DNA of 64,000 nt from Porphyromonadaceae bacterium H1 (lineage in GTDB: Bacteria > Bacteroidota > Bacteroidia > Bacteroidales > Paludibacteraceae), in contig BDEJ01000040.1 of assembly GCA_001653155.1 (NCBI GenBank), positions 1-64,000 of the forward strand. Direction: 5' to 3'. The position numbers and the translations under genes are program-made. Under the pieces are notes generated by a model that did no database searches, was not told the origin of the DNA, and was given only the letters and a program-made list of their open reading frames with translations. How positions within the stretch are numbered: position 1 is the first letter of the stretch; each line of letters begins with the position of its first letter. This document shows, one piece after another, positions 17,525 to 26,827 of this stretch.

Positions 17525-18805
17525 ATGAAACGCGACACGCAAATTTTTGACATCATCCAGCGCGAAAAGCAGCGCCAACTCAAGGGTATTGAACTCATTG
17601 CATCCGAGAACTTCGTCAGCGAACAGGTAATGGAAGCTATGGGCAGTGTCCTGACAAACAAATACGCCGAAGGCTATCCCGGCAAACGCTACTACGGGGG
17701 GTGCGAAGTGGTAGACGAAAGCGAACAACTGGCTATCGACCGCCTGAAACAGATTTTCGCTGCAGCATGGGCCAACGTACAGCCTCACTCGGGAGCACAA
17801 GCCAATATGGCCGTATTCATGGCTTGCCTCAATCCGGGCGATAAGTTCCTCGGCCTCAACCTTTCGCACGGAGGACACCTCTCGCATGGCTCGCCGGTGA
17901 ACATGTCCGGTATCAACTACGAGGCTCTCGAATACAACGTACGCGAAGATGACGGCCACGTGGATTACGACCAAATGGAAGAAATAGCCCTGCGCGAACG
18001 CCCCAAACTCATTATCGGAGGAGGCTCGGCTTATTCGCGGGAGTGGGATTACAAACGCATGCGTGCCATTGCCGACCAAGTAGGCGCCATCCTGATGATT
18101 GATATGGCTCACCCCGCCGGACTGATTGCCGCAGGATTGCTCGAAAACCCTTTGAAGTACGCACACATCGTTACATCTACCACACACAAAACCCTGCGGG
18201 GCCCTCGTGGCGGTATCATCCTGATGGGCGAAGATTTTCCCAATCCTTGGGGCAAGAAGACTCCCAAAGGCGAAGTGAAAATGATGTCTGCTTTGCTCGA
18301 CTCGGCCGTCTTCCCCGGTGTACAGGGCGGTCCGCTCGAACACGTCATCGCCGCCAAGGCCGTGGCTTTCGACGAATGTTTGCAACCCGAATACAAAGAC
18401 TACCAATTGCAGGTTAAAAACAATGCAGCCGCACTGGCCGAAGCTCTGATGCGTCGTGGCTTCAAGATTATATCCGGCGGAACCGACAACCACTCCATGT
18501 TGGTAGACCTGCGCAGCAAGTATCCCGACCTAACAGGTAAGCTTGCCGAGAAAGCCTTGGTTCAGGCCGACATCACCTGCAACAAAAACATGGTGCCTTT
18601 CGATAGCCGTTCGGCTTTCCAAACCTCAGGTATCCGCTTGGGGACACCCGCCATCACCACACGGGGGGCTCGCGAAAATCTGATGGAAGACATTGCCGAA
18701 ATGATAGAAAGCGTGCTTTCAAACGTAGAAAACACTGCAGTTATCCAAAGCGTACGCGAACGAGTGAACAAAACCATGGCAGCTTATCCACTCTTTGCCT
18801 GGTAA
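17525..18805 (+). CDS. glyA: Serine hydroxymethyltransferase
   Basis: A 426-residue PLP enzyme that interconverts serine and glycine with tetrahydrofolate and feeds one-carbon metabolism. Motifs: [10 protein letters not shown] near the N-terminus, [27 protein letters not shown], and the PLP lysine in [13 protein letters not shown] (Lys222). Length is normal for bacterial enzymes. It is transcribed alone or with the DUF389 gene, whose start lies 79 bp downstream. Confidence 0.97.
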   Translation: MKRDTQIFDIIQREKQRQLKGIELIASENFVSEQVMEAMGSVLTNKYAEGYPGKRYYGGCEVVDESEQLAIDRLKQIFAAAWANVQPHSGAQANMAVFMACLNPGDKFLGLNLSHGGHLSHGSPVNMSGINYEALEYNVREDDGHVDYDQMEEIALRERPKLIIGGGSAYSREWDYKRMRAIADQVGAILMIDMAHPAGLIAAGLLENPLKYAHIVTSTTHKTLRGPRGGIILMGEDFPNPWGKKTPKGEVKMMSALLDSAVFPGVQGGPLEHVIAAKAVAFDECLQPEYKDYQLQVKNNAAALAEALMRRGFKIISGGTDNHSMLVDLRSKYPDLTGKLAEKALVQADITCNKNMVPFDSRSAFQTSGIRLGTPAITTRGARENLMEDIAEMIESVLSNVENTAVIQSVRERVNKTMAAYPLFAW

Positions 18806-18884
18806 AATAATAAAGCGGAGGACAGGCGAAAAAAGGCTTCTCCTCCCTGTTAAACTATTTCAAATAGCTCAAAACAAAAAATAT

Positions 18885-20312
18885 ATGAACCCCATAAATG
18901 AACCTCAAAGGCAAAATGTGGAAGAAAAAAAACTACATATTTTCTTCTGGGAGAAAGTAAAAGATTTCTTCGTCCAATTAATGAACATCCGTCAGGATAC
19001 CGACCGAGAAAGTACCATCGAAAGTATCAAAGCCGACATTTCTTTCCGCGGACACACTTCGTGGATTTTGATTTGCTCCATCTTCATCGCCTCACTCGGA
19101 TTGAATGCCAACTCTACGGCTGTCATCATCGGAGCGATGCTTATCTCTCCCCTGATGGGCCCGATTTTGGGGATGGCGCTTGCTTTGGCCATTAACGACG
19201 TAGACCTGCTGCGCCGTGCCGTGAAGAATTTCGGAATCATGGTAGCACTCAGCGTCACTTCGGCCTTTATCTTTTTCTGGCTCTTTCCTCTGCGTGATAC
19301 TTCTTCGGAATTGCTGGCACGCACCTCACCGGACATCCGCGACGTACTCATCGCTTTCTTCGGCGGCTTGGCACTCACTATCGCCCGCGCCAAAAAAGGG
19401 ACGGTAGCCAGCGTTATCTACGGAGTAGCCATTGCTACGGCTCTTATGCCTCCTTTGTGTACAGTAGGTTTCTTCCTTGCCGTAGGCAGCTGGAAATTGG
19501 CACTGGGAGCACTTTATCTTTTCCTCATCAACACGATCTTCATCGGCTTGGCTACCTTCGTTGTACTGCGCCTCATCAAACTCCCTATGGCAAACTACGA
19601 GACTTCCTCGAAACGGAAACGTCTCTCACGTATCGCTTACATCTGTGCAGGATTGATAATGATACCGGCCGGATATACTTTTTACGAAGTTTGGAGGGTA
19701 TCACAGTTCAAAAACAGTGCAGCCGCTTTCATACGTAATAACATCGAAAAATACGAATTCTCCGGCAACGGGCGCTTTCTGAAAGACTTCTCCAAAATAG
19801 AATACAACAACGGCGAGCCCTATATTCAATTGGTATTTTTCGGAGATACACCCATTCCGGAGGAAGTACAAACCCTTTGGAATAATCAGAAAGAGCAATA
19901 TCCTTATCTGAAAAACGCCAAACTCCACCTGTTGAACGACACAAAGGAGAAAGATCAAAGCGAATACATACAGGAACTTTACAGTTCAAGCAAGCAACAA
20001 TTAATCTCCAGCCAGGAACGAATAGCGCTCCTTCAAAAAGAAGTGGAACATCTCGGACAGTACAGCCGTGAAGCCTCCAAATTTGAAGAAATAAGTAAGG
20101 AAATCGCCATCAATTACGATAAGATAGCTTCGGTATCTTTCGCCAACGAATTGCAAAGCGATTTTAACCGGATAGATACAGTACCGGTATTCCGCATTCG
20201 CTGGAAAGAAGCAGCAAGCGAAGAAGATAAAGCGCGGGATGCGGAAAAACTCAAAAGATGGCTTAACGCTCGATTAAAAATAAAGAAAGTAAGCGTGAAG
20301 GAAGAAAAGTAG
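18885..20312 (+). CDS. DUF389 (TIGR00341-type) membrane protein
   Basis: A 475-residue integral membrane protein. After a short soluble N-terminus come about six membrane segments between residues 55 and 260, with the family-typical LNANSTAVIIGAMLISPLMGPILG and GTVASVIYGVAIATALMPPLCTVGF. A soluble coiled-coil-rich C-terminal region (residues about 270-475) follows. Start 18885 is preferred over an in-frame ATG at 18795 that overlaps glyA. Function unknown in bacteria. It ends 8 bp from the convergently transcribed kinase gene; no terminator is visible between them. Confidence 0.85.
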   Translation: MNPINEPQRQNVEEKKLHIFFWEKVKDFFVQLMNIRQDTDRESTIESIKADISFRGHTSWILICSIFIASLGLNANSTAVIIGAMLISPLMGPILGMALALAINDVDLLRRAVKNFGIMVALSVTSAFIFFWLFPLRDTSSELLARTSPDIRDVLIAFFGGLALTIARAKKGTVASVIYGVAIATALMPPLCTVGFFLAVGSWKLALGALYLFLINTIFIGLATFVVLRLIKLPMANYETSSKRKRLSRIAYICAGLIMIPAGYTFYEVWRVSQFKNSAAAFIRNNIEKYEFSGNGRFLKDFSKIEYNNGEPYIQLVFFGDTPIPEEVQTLWNNQKEQYPYLKNAKLHLLNDTKEKDQSEYIQELYSSSKQQLISSQERIALLQKEVEHLGQYSREASKFEEISKEIAINYDKIASVSFANELQSDFNRIDTVPVFRIRWKEAASEEDKARDAEKLKRWLNARLKIKKVSVKEEK

Positions 20313-20320
20313 CATACGCC

Positions 20321-21949
20321 TCACTTTCCTTCCAGATACTTTCCAAAGGCAGCATAGCGGCGATACCGCGCATCGTAACTTGCGCAGTATTCGCCGCGCG
20401 GCGTATAACAGGCTTGGTATCCCTGCCCCATCCGCTCCTGTGCCAAGGGGAGCGAGGCATGAAGACCGGCCGCCGCAGCCGCGCACATCGCCGCGCCCAA
20501 TGCTCCGGCCTGCTGCGCAAGGGCCACCTTAATGGGCACACCCATCACATCCGACAAGGTTTGCATCACGTAGGGCGATTTCAATGAAATACCTCCTACT
20601 GCGGTTACCTCGTCTATGCGGATGCCTTCGCGCTGCAAATGTTCCATGATGGCACGCGAACCGAAGGCAGTGGCTTCCACCAAAGCTTTGAAGAGTTGAG
20701 AGGGAGTTGTGGCCAGGGTCAATCCGGCGATGCCTCCCTTCAGGGTTTGATCGGCAAAAGGCGTACGACGCCCGTTGAGCCAGTCGCAGGCTATTAAATC
20801 GTTTGAGGTTGCCGGAAGTTTTTCCGCCTCTTCGGTCAGTTTCGGAAGGATTTCTCGCGCGATACGTTCTTTTTCGTCGTCGGGCAGAAGTGTGAGCGGC
20901 CACGAGAGAAGATGTTGCAGCCACGCATACACATCGCCGAAGGCCGATTGCCCGGCTTCCAGTCCGATCAGGCCGGGGATAACCGAACCGTCCACCTGTC
21001 CGCTGATGCCGGGAATAGTCTTGCTTCCGATAGCTTCTTTCGGGCTTACGATGATGTCGCAGGTGGAGGTTCCGACAATTTTTACCATTGTGTTGGCCTT
21101 TATGCCCGCCCCGACCGCTCCCGCGTGTGCATCGATGATGCCTACGGCCACATCCATTCCTTCGGGCAATCCGAGGCGTTCCGCCCACTCTTTTGTCAAC
21201 TTGCCGGCGCCGGTATCGCTCGTGAACGTTTGAGCGCTCAAACGGGCTGCAAATCCGTTGAGCAAAGGATCCAATTCCGACAAAAACTCCTGCGACGGAT
21301 ATCCGCCCCATTCTTCGGCCCACATCCCTTTGTGTCCCGCTGCACAGCGGCTCCGCTTCACGGCTTCGGGTTTCAGGTTGCCGGTAAGCAGAGCGGGCAT
21401 CCAGTCGCAATGCTCCACAACGGAATATGCTGCCTTGCGCAGCTTTTCGTTTCTGCGCAAAACATGCAAGGCTTTGGCCCAAAACCATTCTGAGGAGTAG
21501 ATGCCGCCCGAACGCGACGTAAAATCGGTTTCCCAGCGTTTCGCCAAACGGTTTATCTCATCGGCTTCGCGGATGGCCGTATGGTCTTTCCAGAGGATAA
21601 ACATCGCATCGGAATCCTCGGCATATTCGGGTAAAAGTGCGAGAGGCCTTCCCTCTCTGTCGGTCAGACAGGGCGTGCTGCCGGTAGTATCGATGCCGAG
21701 GGCCGCAATGTTCCCGGTTTCCTTTTCCGGCAAATCCTTTAAAACACCTCGAACGGCCTCCTCCAGCGAATCGATATAATCCTGCGGATGCTGGCGGTAG
21801 CGATTCTCCGCCGCGTTGCAATAGAGTCCCTTTTTCCACCTCGGATAAAAAGCCGTACAGGAAGCCAACTCCTCTCCCGAAGAAGCATTTACAAGCAATG
21901 CCCGGCAGGAATCGGTGCCGTAGTCAATGCCGATAACCAATTTTTTCAT
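20321..21949 (-). CDS. araB: Ribulokinase (AraB-type FGGY kinase)
   Basis: A 542-residue FGGY kinase with clear AraB signatures: GIDYGTDSCRALLV, FYPRWKKGLYCNA, NAMFILWKDHTAIREA-type segment, GGIYSSEWFWAKALHV, CDWMPALLTG, and IGTSTC-like VKIVGTSTCDII with DGSVIPGLIGLEAGQSAFGD. AraB is known to phosphorylate several 2-ketopentoses at C5. Beside a FucI-type isomerase rather than AraA or AraD, D-ribulose is the likely substrate, giving D-ribulose 5-phosphate. It is the last gene of the locus, starting 6 bp after the permease stop. Confidence 0.88.
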   Translation of the reverse strand: MKKLVIGIDYGTDSCRALLVNASSGEELASCTAFYPRWKKGLYCNAAENRYRQHPQDYIDSLEEAVRGVLKDLPEKETGNIAALGIDTTGSTPCLTDREGRPLALLPEYAEDSDAMFILWKDHTAIREADEINRLAKRWETDFTSRSGGIYSSEWFWAKALHVLRRNEKLRKAAYSVVEHCDWMPALLTGNLKPEAVKRSRCAAGHKGMWAEEWGGYPSQEFLSELDPLLNGFAARLSAQTFTSDTGAGKLTKEWAERLGLPEGMDVAVGIIDAHAGAVGAGIKANTMVKIVGTSTCDIIVSPKEAIGSKTIPGISGQVDGSVIPGLIGLEAGQSAFGDVYAWLQHLLSWPLTLLPDDEKERIAREILPKLTEEAEKLPATSNDLIACDWLNGRRTPFADQTLKGGIAGLTLATTPSQLFKALVEATAFGSRAIMEHLQREGIRIDEVTAVGGISLKSPYVMQTLSDVMGVPIKVALAQQAGALGAAMCAAAAAGLHASLPLAQERMGQGYQACYTPRGEYCASYDARYRRYAAFGKYLEGK

Positions 21950-21955
21950 TGCAGT

Positions 21956-23410
21956 TCAATTTTTTATTGCGTTCTGAATTTTCTTATTCCGTGCCACCGT
22001 AAAGCTGTAATAAGCAATGACGGAAAAAGCCAGTGCGGGTACCCAGTAAGCAAACTTGATGCTCCCCGACTGGTCGGAAAGGATGCCCTGCACCTGCGTC
22101 AGCAATGCAGCGCCGGCAATAGCCATTACCATTCCCGAGCCACCGATCTTGGTATCGTTGCCCAAGCCTCTTACGCCCAGGCCGTAAATGGTCGGAAACA
22201 TCAGCGACATGCAGCCGGAGATACCCATCAGAGCATAGACTCCTGCGAAACCCGGAGCATAAACCGCCGTTACCGAACAGAGGACGGCCAATACCGCCAA
22301 GGCGGAAAGCAGATTCACCGGACGGACGTATTTCATGAGCCAGGTGCAGATAAAGCGTCCGGCCACGAAAAGGAGAAGCGACATGATGTAGTAGGTGGCT
22401 CCGGCCTGTTCGGCTGTTCGCGGAAGCAAGGCGTCCAGACCGATGAATTCGCAGAAAGCGTAAAATGCTCCGGCTACCGGTTCCACCGCCCGGAGCGCCG
22501 TAATAATCGATTCGGAAGAAGGGGCTTCGCCCAATCCGACGATAATGGTGTCGAAATTCAACTGCTGTATGGCATAACGGATGATAAAAGACCATACGGC
22601 TATCTGCGCCCCGATGTTGAAGAACTGCGCTACCACGCCCCAGACGTAATTCTTGTTTTTCAACAAGCGGCCGAAAGTAGCTTTCAGGTTCAGGCTCTTG
22701 TCATCGTCCTGAGCTTTGGGCATGCGGGTGATGAAGATAAGCAGGAAAAGCACAAACATCACCAGTCCGAGCACCAGATAGGCGGTAGTTACCGCATTCA
22801 GTTCGGCATTCTGCACGGCAAGACGCTCGGTAGTACTCAGGGTAGCCCGGTCGGAGGCACTCATGGTGTTGAGTTGCGAAAGCACAAAAATCTGGCTCAC
22901 AAGCACTCCCGTAAGCGCTCCGAAAGGATTGAAGGACTGGGAGAAGTTCAACCGGCGGGTAGCGGTAACGGGATCTCCCAAGGCATACACATAAGAATTG
23001 GCGGAAGTTTCCAGAATGGACAATCCGGCAAAAAGCACGAAAATGCCCAACAAGTACATGATGAAACAAAGAAAAGTGCTGACGTCAATGGTAAGCATTG
23101 CCGGATAGAACAGGAGGCAGCCCGTAAAACAAAGCGCCAAACCGAGGAGAACCCCCGACTTGTAGGTGTGCTTCTTGATAAAAATAGCCCCCGGAATGGC
23201 AAAACAACCGTATCCGAGCAGGTAACACACCACCTGTATCCACGCCGTGCGCGTATCGCTCAGGCTCATAATTCGCTTGAATGCGGCGAGCATGGTGTCG
23301 GTCATGTTGTTGGGTACCGCCCAAATGAAGAAAAGAGAAGTAAGCAGGACAAAAGGAAAAACGATTCCCGAAGGAATTAAACGGGCTCTGTTTGCACGAT
23401 GTGAGTTCAT
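21956..23410 (-). CDS. MFS sugar:H+ symporter, L-fucose permease (FucP) type
   Basis: A 484-residue major facilitator protein with about 12 membrane segments, in the inner membrane. FucP-family features: FFIWAVPNNMTDTMLAAFKRIM in helix 1, LLGYGCFAIPGAIFIKKHTYK-type segment, and the long loop between helices 5 and 7. The E. coli FucP carries L-fucose but also D-arabinose and L-galactose, which share stereochemistry at C2-C4. It would import the monosaccharide released in the periplasm for the FucI and kinase encoded in the same locus. Confidence 0.85.
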   Translation of the reverse strand: MNSHRANRARLIPSGIVFPFVLLTSLFFIWAVPNNMTDTMLAAFKRIMSLSDTRTAWIQVVCYLLGYGCFAIPGAIFIKKHTYKSGVLLGLALCFTGCLLFYPAMLTIDVSTFLCFIMYLLGIFVLFAGLSILETSANSYVYALGDPVTATRRLNFSQSFNPFGALTGVLVSQIFVLSQLNTMSASDRATLSTTERLAVQNAELNAVTTAYLVLGLVMFVLFLLIFITRMPKAQDDDKSLNLKATFGRLLKNKNYVWGVVAQFFNIGAQIAVWSFIIRYAIQQLNFDTIIVGLGEAPSSESIITALRAVEPVAGAFYAFCEFIGLDALLPRTAEQAGATYYIMSLLLFVAGRFICTWLMKYVRPVNLLSALAVLAVLCSVTAVYAPGFAGVYALMGISGCMSLMFPTIYGLGVRGLGNDTKIGGSGMVMAIAGAALLTQVQGILSDQSGSIKFAYWVPALAFSVIAYYSFTVARNKKIQNAIKN

Positions 23411-23432
23411 TGTCTTCTTAATCTTAAAATTT

Positions 23433-24680
23433 TCAGAATACGGTTTTAATTTTTTCGATGCTTACGCCCAGCAGCTTTTCACAGACCGGCGAGAGCAAGG
23501 GTTCCTCGCCCACAAAATGAAAAACACTGTGGCGGTGCGACAGGGATTCGCCGGGCTTCAGGAAGGCCGCAGGCGAGCAGCTTTCCAGTTCGAAAAAAGG
23601 CCCCATGATACTGCCGTCGTCAAGCGGCCCGTCGTTGTAAGCGTTGAGGGCGTCGCCGGTCAAAGGGTCTTTTTCGGGGTTCCATTCCTGGCTCAAATAA
23701 ACCGCATCCCTATCGACATCGAAGAGAACAACGGTCAGTCGCTTCGCCATCGGATCGTAATTTCCGGCAACAGCCTTGCTTCGTCGAGCATTCAATCCCA
23801 GTTTGCTCCGGAATTTTCCGTCGGTTTTAAAAAAGAGCGTTTCGCCGCTGTCGACCAGACGTTCCGCCGGGATTTCGCCGAAATAATCGGAAGTTACTAC
23901 CTTACCGAGCTTTTGAGGATCGCCGGCGTGATAAGGAATGACGGTAACCGCCGAATCGGAAGGATTGAACATGTCGAGCATCCAGATGCAGACCGTGCCG
24001 GTTTCGGGCGTCCATTCGAAATCGTTCCGGTTGGTAATTTTGTTGTCGGTAGAATAAGCCACAACATGCAGCTCTTCGGGCAAAGCAATGCCGAGAGCGG
24101 CAGCTATTTCTCCGTCCGAAAGGAGCGATATTTTCCGCTCGGCCGTAAGATTCAGGCTGTTTCCCAAATAATTTTTCAACTGCATTTCCTTGCCGAACAG
24201 AGCCTCCCGAGACGAAGAAGCGACCAGCTCCCAGACTTCGATATCGATCGCCTTGGGCGTGTGCCAGAAGTCGAAAACCTGTTCCGTTCCGGGAGCGAAA
24301 TAGATGGAGTAACGACCGCCTTCCGGCCCTAACCAGAAGCGATTCTCTCCGCCGAATCCGTTCATGTGTTCATCCACGACGCCGGATTCAAAAAACTTGT
24401 AATTCACGAATCCGTGCCCGGCGCCTTCTTCGCCCACGGCGGTAGATGTAAATACTTTGGCCTGATAGCGGGCCGAAACAAGGAGCTGCGCCCTTCCGTC
24501 GTCGGATTTCAAAACGACGAGGCTGTCGTCCTTTTCCGACAGGAAGCTCAAATCGTAGCCGAAGCTTCCTCTTTCATACTTGTTGTCCATATTTTCCGAT
24601 GTTTTTTTGTTGCCCGTGCAGGAGAAAAGAATGCCCACAATAGGCAATAAGATAAAGATATTCAAATATTTTCGTTTCAT
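23433..24680 (-). CDS. DUF6786-like lipoprotein, mutarotase-like fold
   Basis: A 415-residue lipoprotein (signal peptide with lipobox ILFSC, Cys21). The body is beta-rich, with conserved-looking blocks HMNGFGGENRFWLGPEGG, VFDFWHTPKAID, WMLDMFNPSD and a closing FHFVGEE. I associate these with the Bacteroidota DUF6786 family, which resembles galactose-mutarotase-like sugar-binding folds. Such proteins are common in polysaccharide loci, but their activity is not established. Here it may act on the anomer of the released sugar or bind oligosaccharides at the cell surface or in the periplasm. Confidence 0.55.
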   Translation of the reverse strand: MKRKYLNIFILLPIVGILFSCTGNKKTSENMDNKYERGSFGYDLSFLSEKDDSLVVLKSDDGRAQLLVSARYQAKVFTSTAVGEEGAGHGFVNYKFFESGVVDEHMNGFGGENRFWLGPEGGRYSIYFAPGTEQVFDFWHTPKAIDIEVWELVASSSREALFGKEMQLKNYLGNSLNLTAERKISLLSDGEIAAALGIALPEELHVVAYSTDNKITNRNDFEWTPETGTVCIWMLDMFNPSDSAVTVIPYHAGDPQKLGKVVTSDYFGEIPAERLVDSGETLFFKTDGKFRSKLGLNARRSKAVAGNYDPMAKRLTVVLFDVDRDAVYLSQEWNPEKDPLTGDALNAYNDGPLDDGSIMGPFFELESCSPAAFLKPGESLSHRHSVFHFVGEEPLLSPVCEKLLGVSIEKIKTVF

Positions 24681-24697
24681 TGTGCTGTATGTTTTAA

Positions 24698-26782
24698 TTA
24701 TTCGATTTTTCCAAATGTATCCAGAATGCGGTTATAGGCTTCGGCCGCCGCACCGTTTCCCCAATCGTATATCGTAAACTCGCCCATTCCTTCGCCGTCA
24801 AGACTTGTCCGTCCACCATGCCCATAGTTCTCCATGGTAAACCCGTAATCTTCCGGGCCGAAGAAAGGATATACCTTTTCCCACTGCTTGCGGGTTTGGG
24901 GATTTTCGGGACAGTACATCATCACGAAAGAGGCTCTCAAAGCGGCGTATCCACGCTCGGTATATTCCGGTTCCCGAAGCAGTTTCCCATACCGGAGAAT
25001 CAGCTCGGCGAAGAGGCTTTGCCGGGAATCGTTCCATTCTCCGTCGGCATTCAGCACACCGAATCCACCCAATACCTTGACATACATATAAGGGGGTTGC
25101 CACGAAGCTTGCGTCATCAGCATCTCGTCGAGCGTACGCCGGCCGTAACGGAGGTATTCTTTCCGCTTCGTTGCCCGGTAACAGGCGAGCAGGGCCTCGG
25201 CCGTCCAAAACATAGATAAATTGTTCTGTTTGTACAGATTGTTCCGAGGAACTTTTTTCCCTACAAGCTCTTGCGAGCCGTAGCGCGAACAGGACCAGTA
25301 GGTTTCGAAATCCTCCCACCTTCCTTCCGGGATGATTTCCCGGACAACTGCATCCATAGCATGAAGGGCCGCTTGTTTGTAAACTTTTTTACGGGTTATT
25401 TCGTAGAGTTTCAACAGAAAGCTAACCGAGAGCGATGTCTCGGGCGAACGGTTCAGATGCTCCATCGGCTGGAGTTTATCGAGCGACAGCCATCCCGGGA
25501 AAAAGCCGTCGGGAGATTGAAACTTCAGCAGCGCTTGAGCGTAGTTCTCCGCATATTCCAACAAGCGTCCGTCGCGCTCCAGTTCGTCGTACCAACGGAG
25601 CATCAGCAGAGCCGTCCAGCTCATATCGAGGATGTGAAAGGGCGATTGGCGGGGATCCCATGTATAGGGATTCCGGTTGGAATTGCCCCAGTAATGCCTT
25701 CCCCAGCCTTTGCTTCGCTTGTATTTTCTACCGTCAAACTCCACTTCATTCATTTCAGTGCCGATCAGTCCGTAGAAAAATCCATTCTTCTGCGGAAAAG
25801 AGAGTGCCAGCTCTTTGGTGAGAATGGCTTTTCGCAACAATTCCGAATTGTTTGTGCGACGCGCATAGCGATACAGCCCGCTTGCCGAACGCAGCGAGCT
25901 GAACCAAGCCTGATTCCAGATGGAGCGAAACTCCCGCTCATCGACTTCGCCGCGATAATTCGGGCTTTGCGTAACATTGACGATAAACACCGGCGCTCCC
26001 ACCCGCTTCCCGTTTAGTTCAAATTCCTGCCAAACCGGATCCGACCAGTGCTCAAACGCCCAATTGTAGGTATGCCGAACGTAAGCTTCCAAATCGCCTT
26101 TCAGAGGATTTCCGGCTTTGTACAAATCGTGCCCCCAGCGATTCCAACAGAAATCCAGGGCTTTACGGAAAGGATTCCGCAAGAACTCATCGCCCTCGAA
26201 GCAAAAAAGGTAAAAACCGATTTCGATTTCGCCCGGGGGATAGGCCGCGCCGGCTTCCCGCTCAAAGAGCACATGATCCGACACACGGGTGTTGCTCATT
26301 CCCAGGGTAAGGCGGTTGTCCGGAGCATCCAAGTCGAGATACCAGCGTACGGGAGTATCCTTCGCCAGGATATCCAAATCGGGGATAAGCATAAGACCCC
26401 GATGACGGTCGGCAAGGATGAGCGCGGGCGAACGGAAAACATGCTGGTCGATAACGTTCCTGTCGCCGGGCGTAAGGTGCGGCGCCCAATGAAAAGAAGG
26501 GCTGAAAGCAGGACGAATGGTGATTTGCCAGTCGTCCTGCCCCACAGCGGAGGAGAGTGAAAAAGAGATTTTCACATGCAACGTGTTGGGATCTATGCTG
26601 CGCAGCGAACTTTTGCCTTTCAGCTCCCCCAAGGCATCGTAGCTTATACTTGCGAGGGCTTCCTGAAAAAGATGCGGAAGTGCCTTCTTATCGAGCACAA
26701 CAGTCTGCCGCATGCTCGCAGCACGGAGCGCTGTCGCCCCGAAAAGGGGAATAATTGCAAGCAGGAGAAGCCTTCTTTTCAT
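24698..26782 (-). CDS. Secreted (alpha/alpha)-barrel glycosidase-like protein, unassigned family
   Basis: A 694-residue exported protein (signal peptide MKRRLLLLAIIPLFGATALRA). Residues about 30-210 are beta-rich; residues about 215-690 are helical with repeated W/Y-rich hairpins (WNRWGHDLY, WTALLMLRWYDELERDG, ALLKFQSPDGFFPGW, AVVREIIPEGRWEDFETYW, AEALLACYRATKRKEYL). This resembles a six-hairpin glycosidase fold used by several glycoside hydrolases and lyases. I cannot assign a CAZy family. Its place between a GH172 gene and the DUF6786-like gene makes it a candidate for a new activity on the same glycan. Confidence 0.6.
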   Translation of the reverse strand: MKRRLLLLAIIPLFGATALRAASMRQTVVLDKKALPHLFQEALASISYDALGELKGKSSLRSIDPNTLHVKISFSLSSAVGQDDWQITIRPAFSPSFHWAPHLTPGDRNVIDQHVFRSPALILADRHRGLMLIPDLDILAKDTPVRWYLDLDAPDNRLTLGMSNTRVSDHVLFEREAGAAYPPGEIEIGFYLFCFEGDEFLRNPFRKALDFCWNRWGHDLYKAGNPLKGDLEAYVRHTYNWAFEHWSDPVWQEFELNGKRVGAPVFIVNVTQSPNYRGEVDEREFRSIWNQAWFSSLRSASGLYRYARRTNNSELLRKAILTKELALSFPQKNGFFYGLIGTEMNEVEFDGRKYKRSKGWGRHYWGNSNRNPYTWDPRQSPFHILDMSWTALLMLRWYDELERDGRLLEYAENYAQALLKFQSPDGFFPGWLSLDKLQPMEHLNRSPETSLSVSFLLKLYEITRKKVYKQAALHAMDAVVREIIPEGRWEDFETYWSCSRYGSQELVGKKVPRNNLYKQNNLSMFWTAEALLACYRATKRKEYLRYGRRTLDEMLMTQASWQPPYMYVKVLGGFGVLNADGEWNDSRQSLFAELILRYGKLLREPEYTERGYAALRASFVMMYCPENPQTRKQWEKVYPFFGPEDYGFTMENYGHGGRTSLDGEGMGEFTIYDWGNGAAAEAYNRILDTFGKIE

Positions 26783-26827
26783 CTGTCTTTTTTTAGTTTC
26801 ACTTCGGCAAGAAGCCGTTTTACTTCG

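Noticed and set aside
21788-23380. 530-codon open frame on the plus strand
   Set aside because: It is exactly antisense to the FucP-like permease, has no recognisable domain, and its composition follows from the codon use of the real gene.
23247-24332. 361-codon open frame on the plus strand
   Set aside because: Antisense to the DUF6786-like lipoprotein and the permease start; no family features.
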